From Planctomycetota bacterium (GTDB taxonomy: Bacteria; Planctomycetota; Planctomycetia; Isosphaerales; Isosphaeraceae): DNA of 42,865 nucleotides. Positions 8,768 to 17,084 of the stretch are shown here, piece by piece (within the stretch, counting starts at the first letter, position 1; each line of letters opens with the position of its first letter). The translations under genes and the position numbers were made by a program. The stretch spans positions 1 to 42,865 of the forward strand of contig JAJYDB010000008.1 in NCBI GenBank assembly GCA_021777845.1. The letters run 5' to 3'. The notes beneath the pieces are model-generated. The model saw only the letters and a program-made list of their open reading frames with translations. It was not told where the DNA came from and searched no databases.

Positions 8768-10393
8768 ATGACCCCTGCGCAGGATTCCTCGACCGCGGCC
8801 GGCGCGCGTGCGTCGCTCGCTTCGATCGGACTGGTCGAAACGGGCGCGCAACACTGGAACGAACCCACCGTCGTCCTCGTCGAGCAAGCGATTACACGCG
8901 GCGAAGGCAAACTGACCGACACCGGCGCGGTCGCGTTCCTGACCGGAAAGTTCACCGGTCGCTCGCCCAAAGATAAATACATCGTCCGCGACGACGAGAC
9001 CGTCGCGCAGGTCGACTGGGGCGACACCAATCAGCCCTTCGACCCCGATCGATTCGAGTCGCTCTTCAAACGCGTTTGCGCGCACTTTCGCGGTCGCGAG
9101 GTTTGGATTCAAGACGCCTTCGCGGGGGCGGACCCGGCGCTCCGTCTGTCGATTCGCGTCGTCTGCGAGCGCGCCTATCACGCCTTGTTCGCGCGGCAGC
9201 TCTTCGTCAGGCCGACGCTCGCCGAACTCGCCGCACACGCGCCCGAATTCACGCTGGTCGTCGCGCCCGACTTCCAGGCGGACTCGGCGCGCGACGGCAC
9301 CCGCGGCGAAGTCTTCGTCATTCTCGATTTCACACGCAAAATCGTCTTGATCGGCGGCACGCTGTACGCGGGCGAGATCAAAAAGGCGGTGTTCACGATC
9401 CTCAATTATTTGCTTCCGAAGCGCGGCGTGCTCTCGATGCACTGCTCGACGAACGCGGGCGCGGCGGGCGACGTCACTCTCTTTTTTGGACTCTCGGGCA
9501 CGGGCAAAACGACGCTCTCGGCCGACCTCGCGCGGCGCTTGATCGGCGACGACGAACACGGCTGGAGCGACGACGGCGTCTTCAATATCGAGGGCGGCTG
9601 CTACGCGAAGTGCATTCGGCTCGACCGCCTGAACGAGCCCGAAATCTACGACGCGATCCGCTTCGGCACGGTGCTCGAGAACGTCGTGCTCCACCCCGAG
9701 AGCCGCGCGCCCGACTTCGCCGACGCGTCGCTCACCGAGAACACTCGCGCCGCTTATCCAATCGACTATATCCCGAACCACGAGCCGTCGGGTCGCGCGG
9801 GGCACCCCAATCACATCATTTTTCTAACCTGCGACGCGTTCGGCGTGCTGCCACCGCTCTCGAGGCTCGCCCCCGAGCAGGCGATGTATCACTTCCTTTC
9901 GGGATACACCGCGAAGGTCGCGGGCACCGAGCGCGGCCTCGGCGACGAGCCCTCCGCCGTCTTCAGCGCGTGCTTCGGCGCGCCGTTTCTGCCGCTCCCG
10001 CCGCGCGTCTACGCCGACCTGCTCGGCGAAAAAATGCGCAGGCACGGCGTCCATGCCTGGCTGCTCAACACCGGCTGGATCGGAGGCGGCTTCGGCAAGG
10101 GCGCGCGGATCAGCTTGAGACACACCCGCGCGCTCGTCGACGCCGTCATCGCCGACCTGCTCGTCGACGCCCCCTTCCGCGTCGACCCCATCTTCGGCCT
10201 CTCGATTCCGACGACGTGTCCCGGCGTTCCCGACGCGCTTCTCGACCCGCGCGAAGCCTGGACCTCGCCCGCCGCTTACGACGACGAGGCGACCCGGCTC
10301 GCACGCCGATTTCACGAGAATTTCCGGCGATTCCCGCGCGCCTCCGCCGAGATTCGCGCCGCGGGACCGACCGCGGGTCGAGACCCCGCCTGA
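8768..10393 (+). CDS. pckA: Phosphoenolpyruvate carboxykinase (ATP)
   Basis: A 541-residue cytoplasmic enzyme, full length for the ATP-dependent family. It interconverts oxaloacetate plus ATP with phosphoenolpyruvate, CO2 and ADP, the main gluconeogenic step. Motifs: GRSPKDK (64-70, substrate binding), the kinase-1a P-loop GLSGTGKTT (241-249), the DDEHGW segment with the metal-binding Asp pair (261-266), and NTGWIGGGFGKG with ARISL (434-449). It has its own 177-base upstream region and converges with a glycosyltransferase gene whose stop is only 11 bases away. The ATG at 8768 has a weak ribosome site. Confidence 0.97.
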   Translation: MTPAQDSSTAAGARASLASIGLVETGAQHWNEPTVVLVEQAITRGEGKLTDTGAVAFLTGKFTGRSPKDKYIVRDDETVAQVDWGDTNQPFDPDRFESLFKRVCAHFRGREVWIQDAFAGADPALRLSIRVVCERAYHALFARQLFVRPTLAELAAHAPEFTLVVAPDFQADSARDGTRGEVFVILDFTRKIVLIGGTLYAGEIKKAVFTILNYLLPKRGVLSMHCSTNAGAAGDVTLFFGLSGTGKTTLSADLARRLIGDDEHGWSDDGVFNIEGGCYAKCIRLDRLNEPEIYDAIRFGTVLENVVLHPESRAPDFADASLTENTRAAYPIDYIPNHEPSGRAGHPNHIIFLTCDAFGVLPPLSRLAPEQAMYHFLSGYTAKVAGTERGLGDEPSAVFSACFGAPFLPLPPRVYADLLGEKMRRHGVHAWLLNTGWIGGGFGKGARISLRHTRALVDAVIADLLVDAPFRVDPIFGLSIPTTCPGVPDALLDPREAWTSPAAYDDEATRLARRFHENFRRFPRASAEIRAAGPTAGRDPA

Positions 10394-10404
10394 CGCGCCG
10401 ACGG

Positions 10405-11580
10405 TCAAGGCGACCGCCGCCCCCCGGCGCACGACTCGAACGCCTCGACAAGCGCCCGGCCCGTCCGACCCCAGTCAAATCGTCGCGCACGCTCGACGGC
10501 GCGACGCGCGAGGTCGTCGCGCAACGCCGGGTCGTCGCGCAGCGCGGCGATCGCGCGGGCAATCGCCTCGACGTCGCGCGGGTTGAAGTAGATCCCCGCG
10601 TCGCCGACAACCTCGGGCAGCGATCCCGCGCGGCTCGCGACCACGGGCGCGCCGCACGCCATCGCCTCGACCGCGGGCAGACCAAACCCTTCGAGCAACG
10701 AGGGTTGAGCCAGCGCTATCGATCGATTGTAGAGATGCACGAGTATCTCATCGCTGAGATATCCAGTAAATAGTACGCGTGCCTCCAGCCGGAGCCGCGC
10801 GACGTGCTCGCGGAGCGCGGGGACGTGCGAGTGAAAGCCGTCGCCGAGGTCGCCGACGAGCGTGAGCAGCCAGTCGGGCGGCGCGGCGCGTGTGAACGCT
10901 TCGATCAAGCGCGGCAGATTTTTATGCGGGCTTAAGCCGCCGACGTAGAGCAGGAATTTCGCGTCGGGAGCGAGGCCGGCGGCGGCGAGAGCGGCGTCGC
11001 AGGCGGCGTCGCGCGCGAGCGGGCGAAAGACGGCGTCGGCGGCTTCGTGAACGGCTCGGACGCGGTCGCGATCGAGCCGAAAACACGCGATCAAATCGCG
11101 CCGGGCGGACTCCGAGACCGTCATGATCAGGTCGGCGCGACGGACCGCGGCCTGCTCCTTCAGCCTCCACGCGAGCCTGCCGCGGCCGTTCGTGAACACC
11201 AAATGAGGATGTCGGAACGCGAGCACGTCGTGCATCGTCACGACGACTCGGCCGACGTTCCAAGGCGGGAAATAGCTGTAGCTCGCGGGGAAATAGAGCA
11301 GGTCGAGCCGTTCGCGCGCGGTTGCGCGGCTCATCGCGAACAGGTCGGCGAATCGACGACGGCCCGCGCTCGACGCCGCGCGGCTCGGCGCCTCGGCGAC
11401 GTCGACGACGACTCGGCGGACGCCTTCAGGCACGCCGGCCGCCGCGAGCGAGGGGCGATCGACGAAGACGACCAACTCGTGACTCGTGTTCGCCCGCGCG
11501 AGCGCCGCGAGCGCATGGCGGGCGAAGCGACCGAAGCCGCGCTTGTTCGCCAGACAGCCGCCGTCGATGCCGATCTTCAT
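10405..11580 (-). CDS. Glycosyltransferase family 4 (GT-B, group 1)
   Basis: A 391-residue retaining glycosyltransferase. The N-terminus MKIGIDGGCLANKRGFGR resembles the glycine-rich loop of mannosyl/rhamnosyl-transferase-like GT4 enzymes. The C-terminal domain has LYVGGLSPHKNLPRLIEAF, the EX7E motif in LLEGFGLPAVEAMACGAPVV, and GSLPEVVGDAGIYFNP. No signal peptide or membrane segment is evident, so it probably works at the cytoplasmic face on a lipid-linked or nucleotide-sugar substrate. It is last in a four-gene minus-strand set, 43 bases after the oxidoreductase. Donor and acceptor are unknown. No clear Shine-Dalgarno precedes the ATG. Confidence 0.92.
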   Translation of the reverse strand: MKIGIDGGCLANKRGFGRFARHALAALARANTSHELVVFVDRPSLAAAGVPEGVRRVVVDVAEAPSRAASSAGRRRFADLFAMSRATARERLDLLYFPASYSYFPPWNVGRVVVTMHDVLAFRHPHLVFTNGRGRLAWRLKEQAAVRRADLIMTVSESARRDLIACFRLDRDRVRAVHEAADAVFRPLARDAACDAALAAAGLAPDAKFLLYVGGLSPHKNLPRLIEAFTRAAPPDWLLTLVGDLGDGFHSHVPALREHVARLRLEARVLFTGYLSDEILVHLYNRSIALAQPSLLEGFGLPAVEAMACGAPVVASRAGSLPEVVGDAGIYFNPRDVEAIARAIAALRDDPALRDDLARRAVERARRFDWGRTGRALVEAFESCAGGRRSP

Positions 11581-11623
11581 GGGGTCACATCAAAGTCCAA
11601 TTCGCGGCGAGTTGCAAGCGGTC

Positions 11624-12571
11624 TCACGACGCGAGCGCGCCGGGCGTCGCGACGAACGCGCGTCGCGGCGTGCCAACGCGGCGGTTGAATTGCGGGGCGC
11701 GCCGCGGGTCGACGACGGATTCGGCGAGCTCCAGTGCACGGACGCCGTCCCACGCCGATGCCCCTGCGTGCGGCTCGCCGTCGAGCCGTCCGCGCAACGC
11801 TTCGAGTTCGCCGCGACACGCGCGTTCGACCGCGAACGCCGCCGAAATCGTCGCTTCGAGGCGTCGCGACGCGTAATGCCGCGCGATCCGCGTGCCGTCG
11901 TCGAGCCGCGCCGACAGTTCTTGACGACGCGCCTCGAGCTCGACCTCGACGTCGCCCGTCGCGCCCGTCACGATGAGCCGAGTCGCGCCGCGCGGTCGTG
12001 AACGATCGACCTCGAGATGTGCTTCGACGCCTAGAAAATCGCGAAAAACGGCGATCTCGCTCGAGTTGAGCCGCAGTCGAGGGGCTTCTTCGCGCTCGAC
12101 GTCGATCGCGACGACTTCGCCGAGAAACAGTCGAATCAGGTCGCACGCGTGGGTCGCGGCGTCGGCTCGGTCGTCGCCGAATTCGCCGCAAACGACGCGC
12201 AGGCGCCGGACGGGCCCGACCGTCCACGCGGCAAGGATTCGACGTGCGTCGCGGACGGGCCCGGCGCAGCGGACCGGGAACGAGCAGGCGAGCTTCACCC
12301 CGGCGGCGTCGGCCTCGATCGCGAGTTCGCGAAGAGCGTCGGCGCCTGCGATGAACGGCGTCGCCGTCAGTACGTGTCGGCCCGCGACCACGGCTGCGCG
12401 GGCGCGGTCGTGCCCTGCTCCGCCCGAGGTCGCGATCACGACGGCCTCGGCCAGTGACGCGTCTTCGACGAACCGCCAGCCGCGGGCACGCGTCGCGGCG
12501 CGACGCCAGACGCGGGCCGCCTCGCCCTCGCCCACGACCGCCAGTGCTCGCTTCAACTTCCGGTTCGACAT
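11624..12571 (-). CDS. Gfo/Idh/MocA-like oxidoreductase, divergent
   Basis: A 315-residue protein resembling NAD(P)-dependent sugar oxidoreductases. The N-terminal Rossmann fold is recognisable (ALAVVGEGEAARVW, then AEAVVIATSGGAGHDRARAAVVAGRHVLTATPF), but the usual GxGxxG reads GEGEAA, so cofactor binding may be altered. The canonical EKP after strand 5 is replaced by a TATPF context, so activity is uncertain. The C-terminal half carries the expected beta-sheet pattern. I chose the ATG at 12571 because AAGGAGG lies at 12577-12583, 5 bases upstream; an upstream in-frame ATG would place this site inside the coding sequence. Neighbours are a DUF362-like gene upstream and a GT4 downstream, pointing to sugar modification. 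Confidence 0.75.
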   Translation of the reverse strand: MSNRKLKRALAVVGEGEAARVWRRAATRARGWRFVEDASLAEAVVIATSGGAGHDRARAAVVAGRHVLTATPFIAGADALRELAIEADAAGVKLACSFPVRCAGPVRDARRILAAWTVGPVRRLRVVCGEFGDDRADAATHACDLIRLFLGEVVAIDVEREEAPRLRLNSSEIAVFRDFLGVEAHLEVDRSRPRGATRLIVTGATGDVEVELEARRQELSARLDDGTRIARHYASRRLEATISAAFAVERACRGELEALRGRLDGEPHAGASAWDGVRALELAESVVDPRRAPQFNRRVGTPRRAFVATPGALAS

Positions 12572-12613
12572 CGCAACCTCCTTGTTGCACGACACGTTGT
12601 GAGTAAATCGACC

Positions 12614-13405
12614 TCAAGCGTTGCCACGATCCGACGCGGATCGCGCCGCGTCGACGTAGTTCGGACTTCGGGCCGCGTGCGGTCCGACCGCGGCGATCGT
12701 CGGTCCGTGCGAGCCTCGCGACGGGCCAAACTCAACGTCCCCAACGACGAGAATCTCGTCCAGGACTCGGTCGTGAATCCCGCGGGCCCCGCCTTGTCGC
12801 CGCGCGCCGCCCCCCCTCCGGATCGAAAGCCGCCGCGCTACCTCAACGACCGCCGCCGCGTCCCTCCCCGCGACCGCGAAAATTCGAGTCGGCCCGAAAA
12901 CACGTTTGCGCACCAATCCCGCCGCGATCAGAAATTGGCTGGAGTTCGGGTCAGACTCGCCGGCGTGGGTCGCGTCGAGCAAGCGCGAGCCTCCCGAGGC
13001 GATCACCCGCGGCGTCGTGAGCCAGACCAGCCGCCGGCCGACGTCGCCGGACGTCCTCTCCTCGCGGAGCATTTCGAGGTCCGCCGCGACGAATTCAACC
13101 GGGCGTCCCCAGGCCTCGCGCTCGAAGCCGAACGCAGCAAAGCATGCGGGCGCGTCGGACGCGAGGCCGCGCGCGGCTACGCGATCGACTCCGGCGGCGA
13201 AGAGAGCGTCGAGCGTCGCCGCGAAGGCATCGGGATGCGGACAGGCGCTGCGTCCAGGCCCGAGCGGGTCGACGACGAGCGTTACGCGCGGCTCCACGAC
13301 GTCGCGGAGGTCGTCGGCGACGAGCGCGAGCGCCCGCGCGACGGCTCCGCGTAATCTCGACCCCGTCGTCAACGCGACCCGCGGTCGCTTTTCGAGCGAG
13401 TTCAT
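12614..13405 (-). CDS. DUF362-like protein, short form
   Basis: A 263-residue protein of unknown function. The N-terminal pattern (VALTTGSRLRGAVARALALV, then TLVVDPLGP, then CPHPDAFAATLDALFAAGVDRV and a later VEFVAADLEM) follows the layout of DUF362 proteins, but the match is weak. No 4Fe-4S cysteine cluster is present, unlike longer DUF362 proteins that carry ferredoxin motifs. The C-terminal third is Arg/Gly/Ala-rich and low in recognisable structure. The ATG at 13405 is supported by a GAGGAAG site just upstream and by a 4-base ATGA overlap with the GT2 stop, so it is likely coupled to that gene. The family call is tentative. Confidence 0.55.
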   Translation of the reverse strand: MNSLEKRPRVALTTGSRLRGAVARALALVADDLRDVVEPRVTLVVDPLGPGRSACPHPDAFAATLDALFAAGVDRVAARGLASDAPACFAAFGFEREAWGRPVEFVAADLEMLREERTSGDVGRRLVWLTTPRVIASGGSRLLDATHAGESDPNSSQFLIAAGLVRKRVFGPTRIFAVAGRDAAAVVEVARRLSIRRGGGARRQGGARGIHDRVLDEILVVGDVEFGPSRGSHGPTIAAVGPHAARSPNYVDAARSASDRGNA

Positions 13406-14523
13406 GGCTTCCTCGCAATTTTGGCCGACTCGCGCGGGCGCGGACGTCGCCCCAGCCCTTTCGGACGCGGCGGCGGCATCCGCTCCGAGCCGCGCGCTAC
13501 CTCGAACATCCGGATGCCGGTCGCGATCACCACCGACACGCCGCAGCACACGTAGTAAATGTCGTGAAGTATGATGCAAGCAAGCGCGAACAGCCCCCCT
13601 CCCCGCCGCGCCAAAAACCTATGCAGGTCGCGATTCAAGACCGCGACGACCGCTTGAGCGCACGCGGCGACCGCGAGCAACGCCGGTTGCCAAGGCGCCG
13701 CCGCCAACGATGCCAGCAGCACCGCCACCGCCGACACGCATATTTTTTCGCGGTTGTTGACGTTGAGGTCGGTGTCCGCGGCGCGGGTACGCAGCCTCAG
13801 GAGCATCCACGGCACGCCGCGCTGAAAGACATCGGTGCGGATCATGTTCGCGAGAGTCCAACACTTCAAATGCTTGCCGCGGACGTCGCGCGCCAGCACG
13901 ATCCGTCCCCCCGCGTTCGTGATCCGATAGCCGAGCTCGATGTCCTCGATCGCCGGCCGACGATATGCACGCGGGTCGAACCCGCCGTGAGCCAGAAAGA
14001 CCTGGCGACGGATCGCCCCCAGACCCGTCCAAAAGGTCCGCGCCGGCCGGGCGTCGTCCACGAACTCGCCGTGCTGGTGAACGTAGTGGTGCAAGAGGTT
14101 GCGGAACCGGCTCACGACACCCCGCGCCGCCGGCTCGTCGTCGTAAGACCCAAACAGCGCGTCGAGTTCAGGCACGCGCGCGAACCGCCCGTACGCCCGC
14201 GCCAGCGTCCCCGGTTCGACCTCAATGTCGGCGTCCAGGAAGAAAACGAGCGGTGTCCGAGCCGACTCCACACCGAGGTTGCGCGCGGAGCCGGGACCTC
14301 GCGAAATCGACGACCTGATCACGCGCGCGCCTCGTGCCTCCGCACGCTCCGCAGAGCCGTCCGTCGACCCGTCGTCCACCACGATCAGGTGGTAAGAAAT
14401 GCCCACCGACCGCGACAAGGCATCCAGACAGCGCGCAAAATCGTCGCCGCCGTCGCGGACCGGAATCACAACCGTGATTTCGTCCCGACCCGTCTCCGTC
14501 GCCTTCGCGGGGACCACATCCAT
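13402..14523 (-). CDS. Glycosyltransferase family 2 with C-terminal membrane segments
   Basis: A 373-residue GT-A glycosyltransferase. The catalytic domain (about 15-250) has TVVIPVRDGGDDFARCLDAL, the nucleotide-sugar motif VDDGSTDGS, GPGSARNLGVE and the metal-binding FLDADIEVEPG. An acceptor-side RRPAIEDIELGYR resembles the ED motif of the family. About three hydrophobic segments follow (from EKICVSAVAVLLASLAAAP onward), anchoring it to the inner membrane, then a basic Pro/Arg-rich tail. The ATG at 14523 is chosen over an upstream in-frame start because GGGAG lies about 6 bases before it and the GT fold starts soon after. It heads a minus-strand set with DUF362-like, oxidoreductase and GT4 genes. 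Confidence 0.9.
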   Translation of the reverse strand: MDVVPAKATETGRDEITVVIPVRDGGDDFARCLDALSRSVGISYHLIVVDDGSTDGSAERAEARGARVIRSSISRGPGSARNLGVESARTPLVFFLDADIEVEPGTLARAYGRFARVPELDALFGSYDDEPAARGVVSRFRNLLHHYVHQHGEFVDDARPARTFWTGLGAIRRQVFLAHGGFDPRAYRRPAIEDIELGYRITNAGGRIVLARDVRGKHLKCWTLANMIRTDVFQRGVPWMLLRLRTRAADTDLNVNNREKICVSAVAVLLASLAAAPWQPALLAVAACAQAVVAVLNRDLHRFLARRGGGLFALACIILHDIYYVCCGVSVVIATGIRMFEVARGSERMPPPRPKGLGRRPRPRESAKIARKP

Positions 14524-15254
14524 GCCGGCTCCCACGCTCGTTAAAGCTTCCGCAGTTCGATGTATCGTTGAAAAGAAGTCGATTCGAGGGCAGGCCCGAG
14601 TTCGGCTCGTGGCCGGGGCTTCTCGCCGCAAGCTTTTGCCTAAAAAGAGATTGTGCGCGACGGCGAGTCTCGGTGCCGGAGTTTCCCTGTCGGCGCGGTC
14701 CGCCGCGTCGAAAGCTAAATCGAAACCCGCGATTCTGTCAATCCGAGCGTCGCCGACCGTGCCGGACCTTCCGACTCGTCCTGCCCGAGCAAGTTCTGCA
14801 ACTCAACCGTGTTCATTTTTTGCATCATTGACGACGCGGATCCGAGCATATGCTAGATTACGCGGTCGGCGAAGTGCATAACGATTGGATAAGCTTCAGC
14901 GCCGACGCGTCGATTTCGTGGTCGCCGAGACCCCGAGCGAGTCGATCGTTCGCGACGCGAAGGCTGCCGGATTATTCGGGCGGATGGACGTCACCTCTAC
15001 CTTTTTGATGGATTATTCGTCGAGTTCGCAGCGGTGCCGGGTCGAGCTTTGATGAGAGGCGATGTGAGACGATCCGATTGTTCACCTTCAGGTCGCTCGG
15101 GATAGCGCTCACGAGGTCATCGGGATCAACTTCGGCTCGTGCCACGGTTCCCGTGTCGACCGTCGGCTGTGTTAATCTCCACAGGATGCGGAGATGATGA
15201 CAATTCTCAGGGAGGACCGCGGACGATCCAAGCACCGTGGAAGGACGAAAGCCA
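14524..15254. other. Intergenic region with no supported gene
   Basis: About 730 bases between the divergent GT2 and LEPR surface-protein genes. Short open frames exist on both strands but none has a ribosome site plus protein-like composition. A TTGACG (14828-14833) with TAGATT 20 bases on (14854-14859) is spaced too widely for a normal sigma-70 promoter. The right end holds the ribosome site for the surface-protein gene. It could contain promoters for both flanking genes or an unrecognised RNA. Confidence 0.6.
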
Positions 15255-16925
15255 ATGGCTATGGCCATATTGCGCGGGATTCGGGCTCATGATCGCGGTC
15301 GTCGCGGGTCGATGCCGCGCCTGGATTTGCTTGAGCCCCGCGCGTTGCTCACGGTCTCGACGATCAGCGGCTACGTCTTCAACGACCTCGCCAACCTCGG
15401 CCTGAAGCAGCCGTCGGATCCGGGGCTCGCGTCGAGTACCATTGAACTCTTGAACTCGACAGGCACGGTGATCGGCACGACGACGTCGAGCGCCTCGGGT
15501 TATTATCAATTCACGACCGACGCCTCGATCAATACCGCGCCCAAAGTCATCACCGAGTCGGCAACGATCCCGCTGCAACAGCCGAATTACACGCAGACGA
15601 CGACGGTCCCGCAGTTCAACCCCGCGCTGGGGACGCTCACGTCGGTGGACATCAACGTCGTCGGCAGCGTCAGCGGCGACATCAAGATGGAGAATCTGGG
15701 CAGTCAGCCCGAGGTCTTGACGGGCACGCTCGCGGGAACTTTGACTACGACCGCACCCGGCGTCGCGGGCCTCGTGGTGAATCCTGCGCAGACCCAGACT
15801 TTTAACGCGTCAGCGTTCGACGGCGTGATCGACTTCGCCGGCACCAGCGGCCACGACTTCGGCAATCAAACGGTGGACGCGAGCGGCTCGGCTTCGGTGA
15901 CGAATGCCTCCGCCTTGGCGTCTTATGTAGGGCCGGGTACGGTCAACCTGACCGAGCAGGTCGTCTCGCATTCCTCGGGAACCGGGCCCGGCAACGTCCT
16001 TACGGCAATCACCAGCGAGGCGGGCGCCGTCATCAACGTCGTCTATCACTATCTCCCCGGCAACAACATCGTCCCCGGGCAGTACACCGTCGTGCAAACG
16101 ACGCAGCCGAGCGGGTTTCTGCCGGGTCAGGTTTCGAGCGGCGGGGTGATCCTCCCGAATGCGTTCACCAGCCGAGCGATTCCGATCACGTTTAACGGAT
16201 CCCTCTCCGAGAACAACAATTTCGCCGAGATTCAACCCGCGAGTATCGGCGGTTTCGTTTACTTCGACGCCAACAACAACGGCATCAAAGAGTCTAACGA
16301 ATTCGGAATCGCCCACGTCGTAATCACGCTCACGGGCACGACCGACGTCGGCCAATCGGTGAACATGGCGACCACCACCGCCGACGACGGCTCATATTCC
16401 TTTAATACCCTGCGGCCAGGCATTTACAACATCACGGAAACCCCGCCGCCGGTCTTTCGTCCCGGCAAGGATACGATCGGTACGCCGGGCGGCGACACCT
16501 CGCAGTACCACTTCTCCAACATCGTGCTTCCCGCCGGGTTCAACGGCGAAGACAACAACTTCGGGCACCTGCCCGCGCCGGGATGCAAGCTCTATTGCCT
16601 CGCCTTCCATGCTTCAAATGGGCAGAGGTTGCCCATTTTGCCCGGACCTCAAATTCAATATTATTTGCCCACACTCGTCGCCGCCTCCGAACGATTGCAT
16701 CCTACGTTTACCGGCCTGATTGCGCATTACAACGCCGCGCATCCTTACAAACCCGTGCACGCCGTCGTCAGCCGCACGATCGCCGCAACCTCGCACGCGG
16801 CTTTCGCGACCCATCCCGCTCCGGTCGCGCACGCGGTCGTCGCCGCCCATTACGACCGGTTCGCCTCGGCGTTGGCGACCGAATCGACGCGGCTCGTCTG
16901 GAGGCACAAACGCGGCCGACGTTGA
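15255..16925 (+). CDS. LEPR-motif surface protein with SdrD-B repeats and a nested choice-of-anchor-E-like domain
   Basis: A 556-residue predicted surface protein. The N-terminus carries PRLDLLEPRALLT (about 21-33), the LExRxLL-type motif common at the start of large planctomycete exported proteins. An SdrD-B-like fold opens with ISGYVFNDLANLGLKQPSD and GYYQFTTD (about 37-88). Its expected closing strands (GQYTVVQTTQPSGFLPGQ to NNNFAEI) appear only at about 275-325. The stretch between (about 109-266) aligns with the domain of the next gene. A complete SdrD-B repeat follows (IGGFVYFDANNNGIKE to NNFGHLP, about 331-440). The tail (about 450-556) is His- and Ala-rich and ends KRGRR. The ATG at 15255 is preceded by AAGGA. 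No enzyme motif is visible; an adhesive or structural role is inferred. Confidence 0.82.
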   Translation: MAMAILRGIRAHDRGRRGSMPRLDLLEPRALLTVSTISGYVFNDLANLGLKQPSDPGLASSTIELLNSTGTVIGTTTSSASGYYQFTTDASINTAPKVITESATIPLQQPNYTQTTTVPQFNPALGTLTSVDINVVGSVSGDIKMENLGSQPEVLTGTLAGTLTTTAPGVAGLVVNPAQTQTFNASAFDGVIDFAGTSGHDFGNQTVDASGSASVTNASALASYVGPGTVNLTEQVVSHSSGTGPGNVLTAITSEAGAVINVVYHYLPGNNIVPGQYTVVQTTQPSGFLPGQVSSGGVILPNAFTSRAIPITFNGSLSENNNFAEIQPASIGGFVYFDANNNGIKESNEFGIAHVVITLTGTTDVGQSVNMATTTADDGSYSFNTLRPGIYNITETPPPVFRPGKDTIGTPGGDTSQYHFSNIVLPAGFNGEDNNFGHLPAPGCKLYCLAFHASNGQRLPILPGPQIQYYLPTLVAASERLHPTFTGLIAHYNAAHPYKPVHAVVSRTIAATSHAAFATHPAPVAHAVVAAHYDRFASALATESTRLVWRHKRGRR

Positions 16926-17006
16926 TTTTTTGCAACATACGCGCCCGCCGGCCGCGGATCATTCGCCAGAATTCGAGTCTTCTTGATGTTTCTCGGCAAC
17001 GTCCGC

Positions 17007-17035
17007 TTGTCCACCGATGCCTTGTTCGTTATTGT
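17007..17035 (+). promoter_or_regulatory. Possible sigma-70-type promoter for the PEP-CTERM gene
   Basis: TTGTCC (17007-17012) and TATTGT (17030-17035) are separated by 17 bases in a locally AT-richer stretch, about 50 bases before the PEP-CTERM start codon. Each hexamer matches consensus at four of six positions. This is a sequence resemblance only. Confidence 0.3.
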
Positions 17036-17084
17036 AAATACTTGGTCTCATGCGAGTGCTTCCACACCGACGAGAGTCTTCACC

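Noticed and set aside
9076-10773. A 565-codon plus-strand frame overlapping pckA
   Set aside because: Arg-rich out-of-frame translation of pckA that also runs antisense into the GT4 gene; no motif.
14828-14859. TTGACG with TAGATT as a promoter
   Set aside because: Spacing is 20 bases, too long for a standard sigma-70 promoter, and the nearest plus-strand gene starts almost 400 bases away.
14972-15268. A 98-codon minus-strand frame in the 14.5-15.25 kb gap
   Set aside because: No ribosome site, no recognisable motif, and it overlaps the ribosome site and start of the LEPR protein gene.
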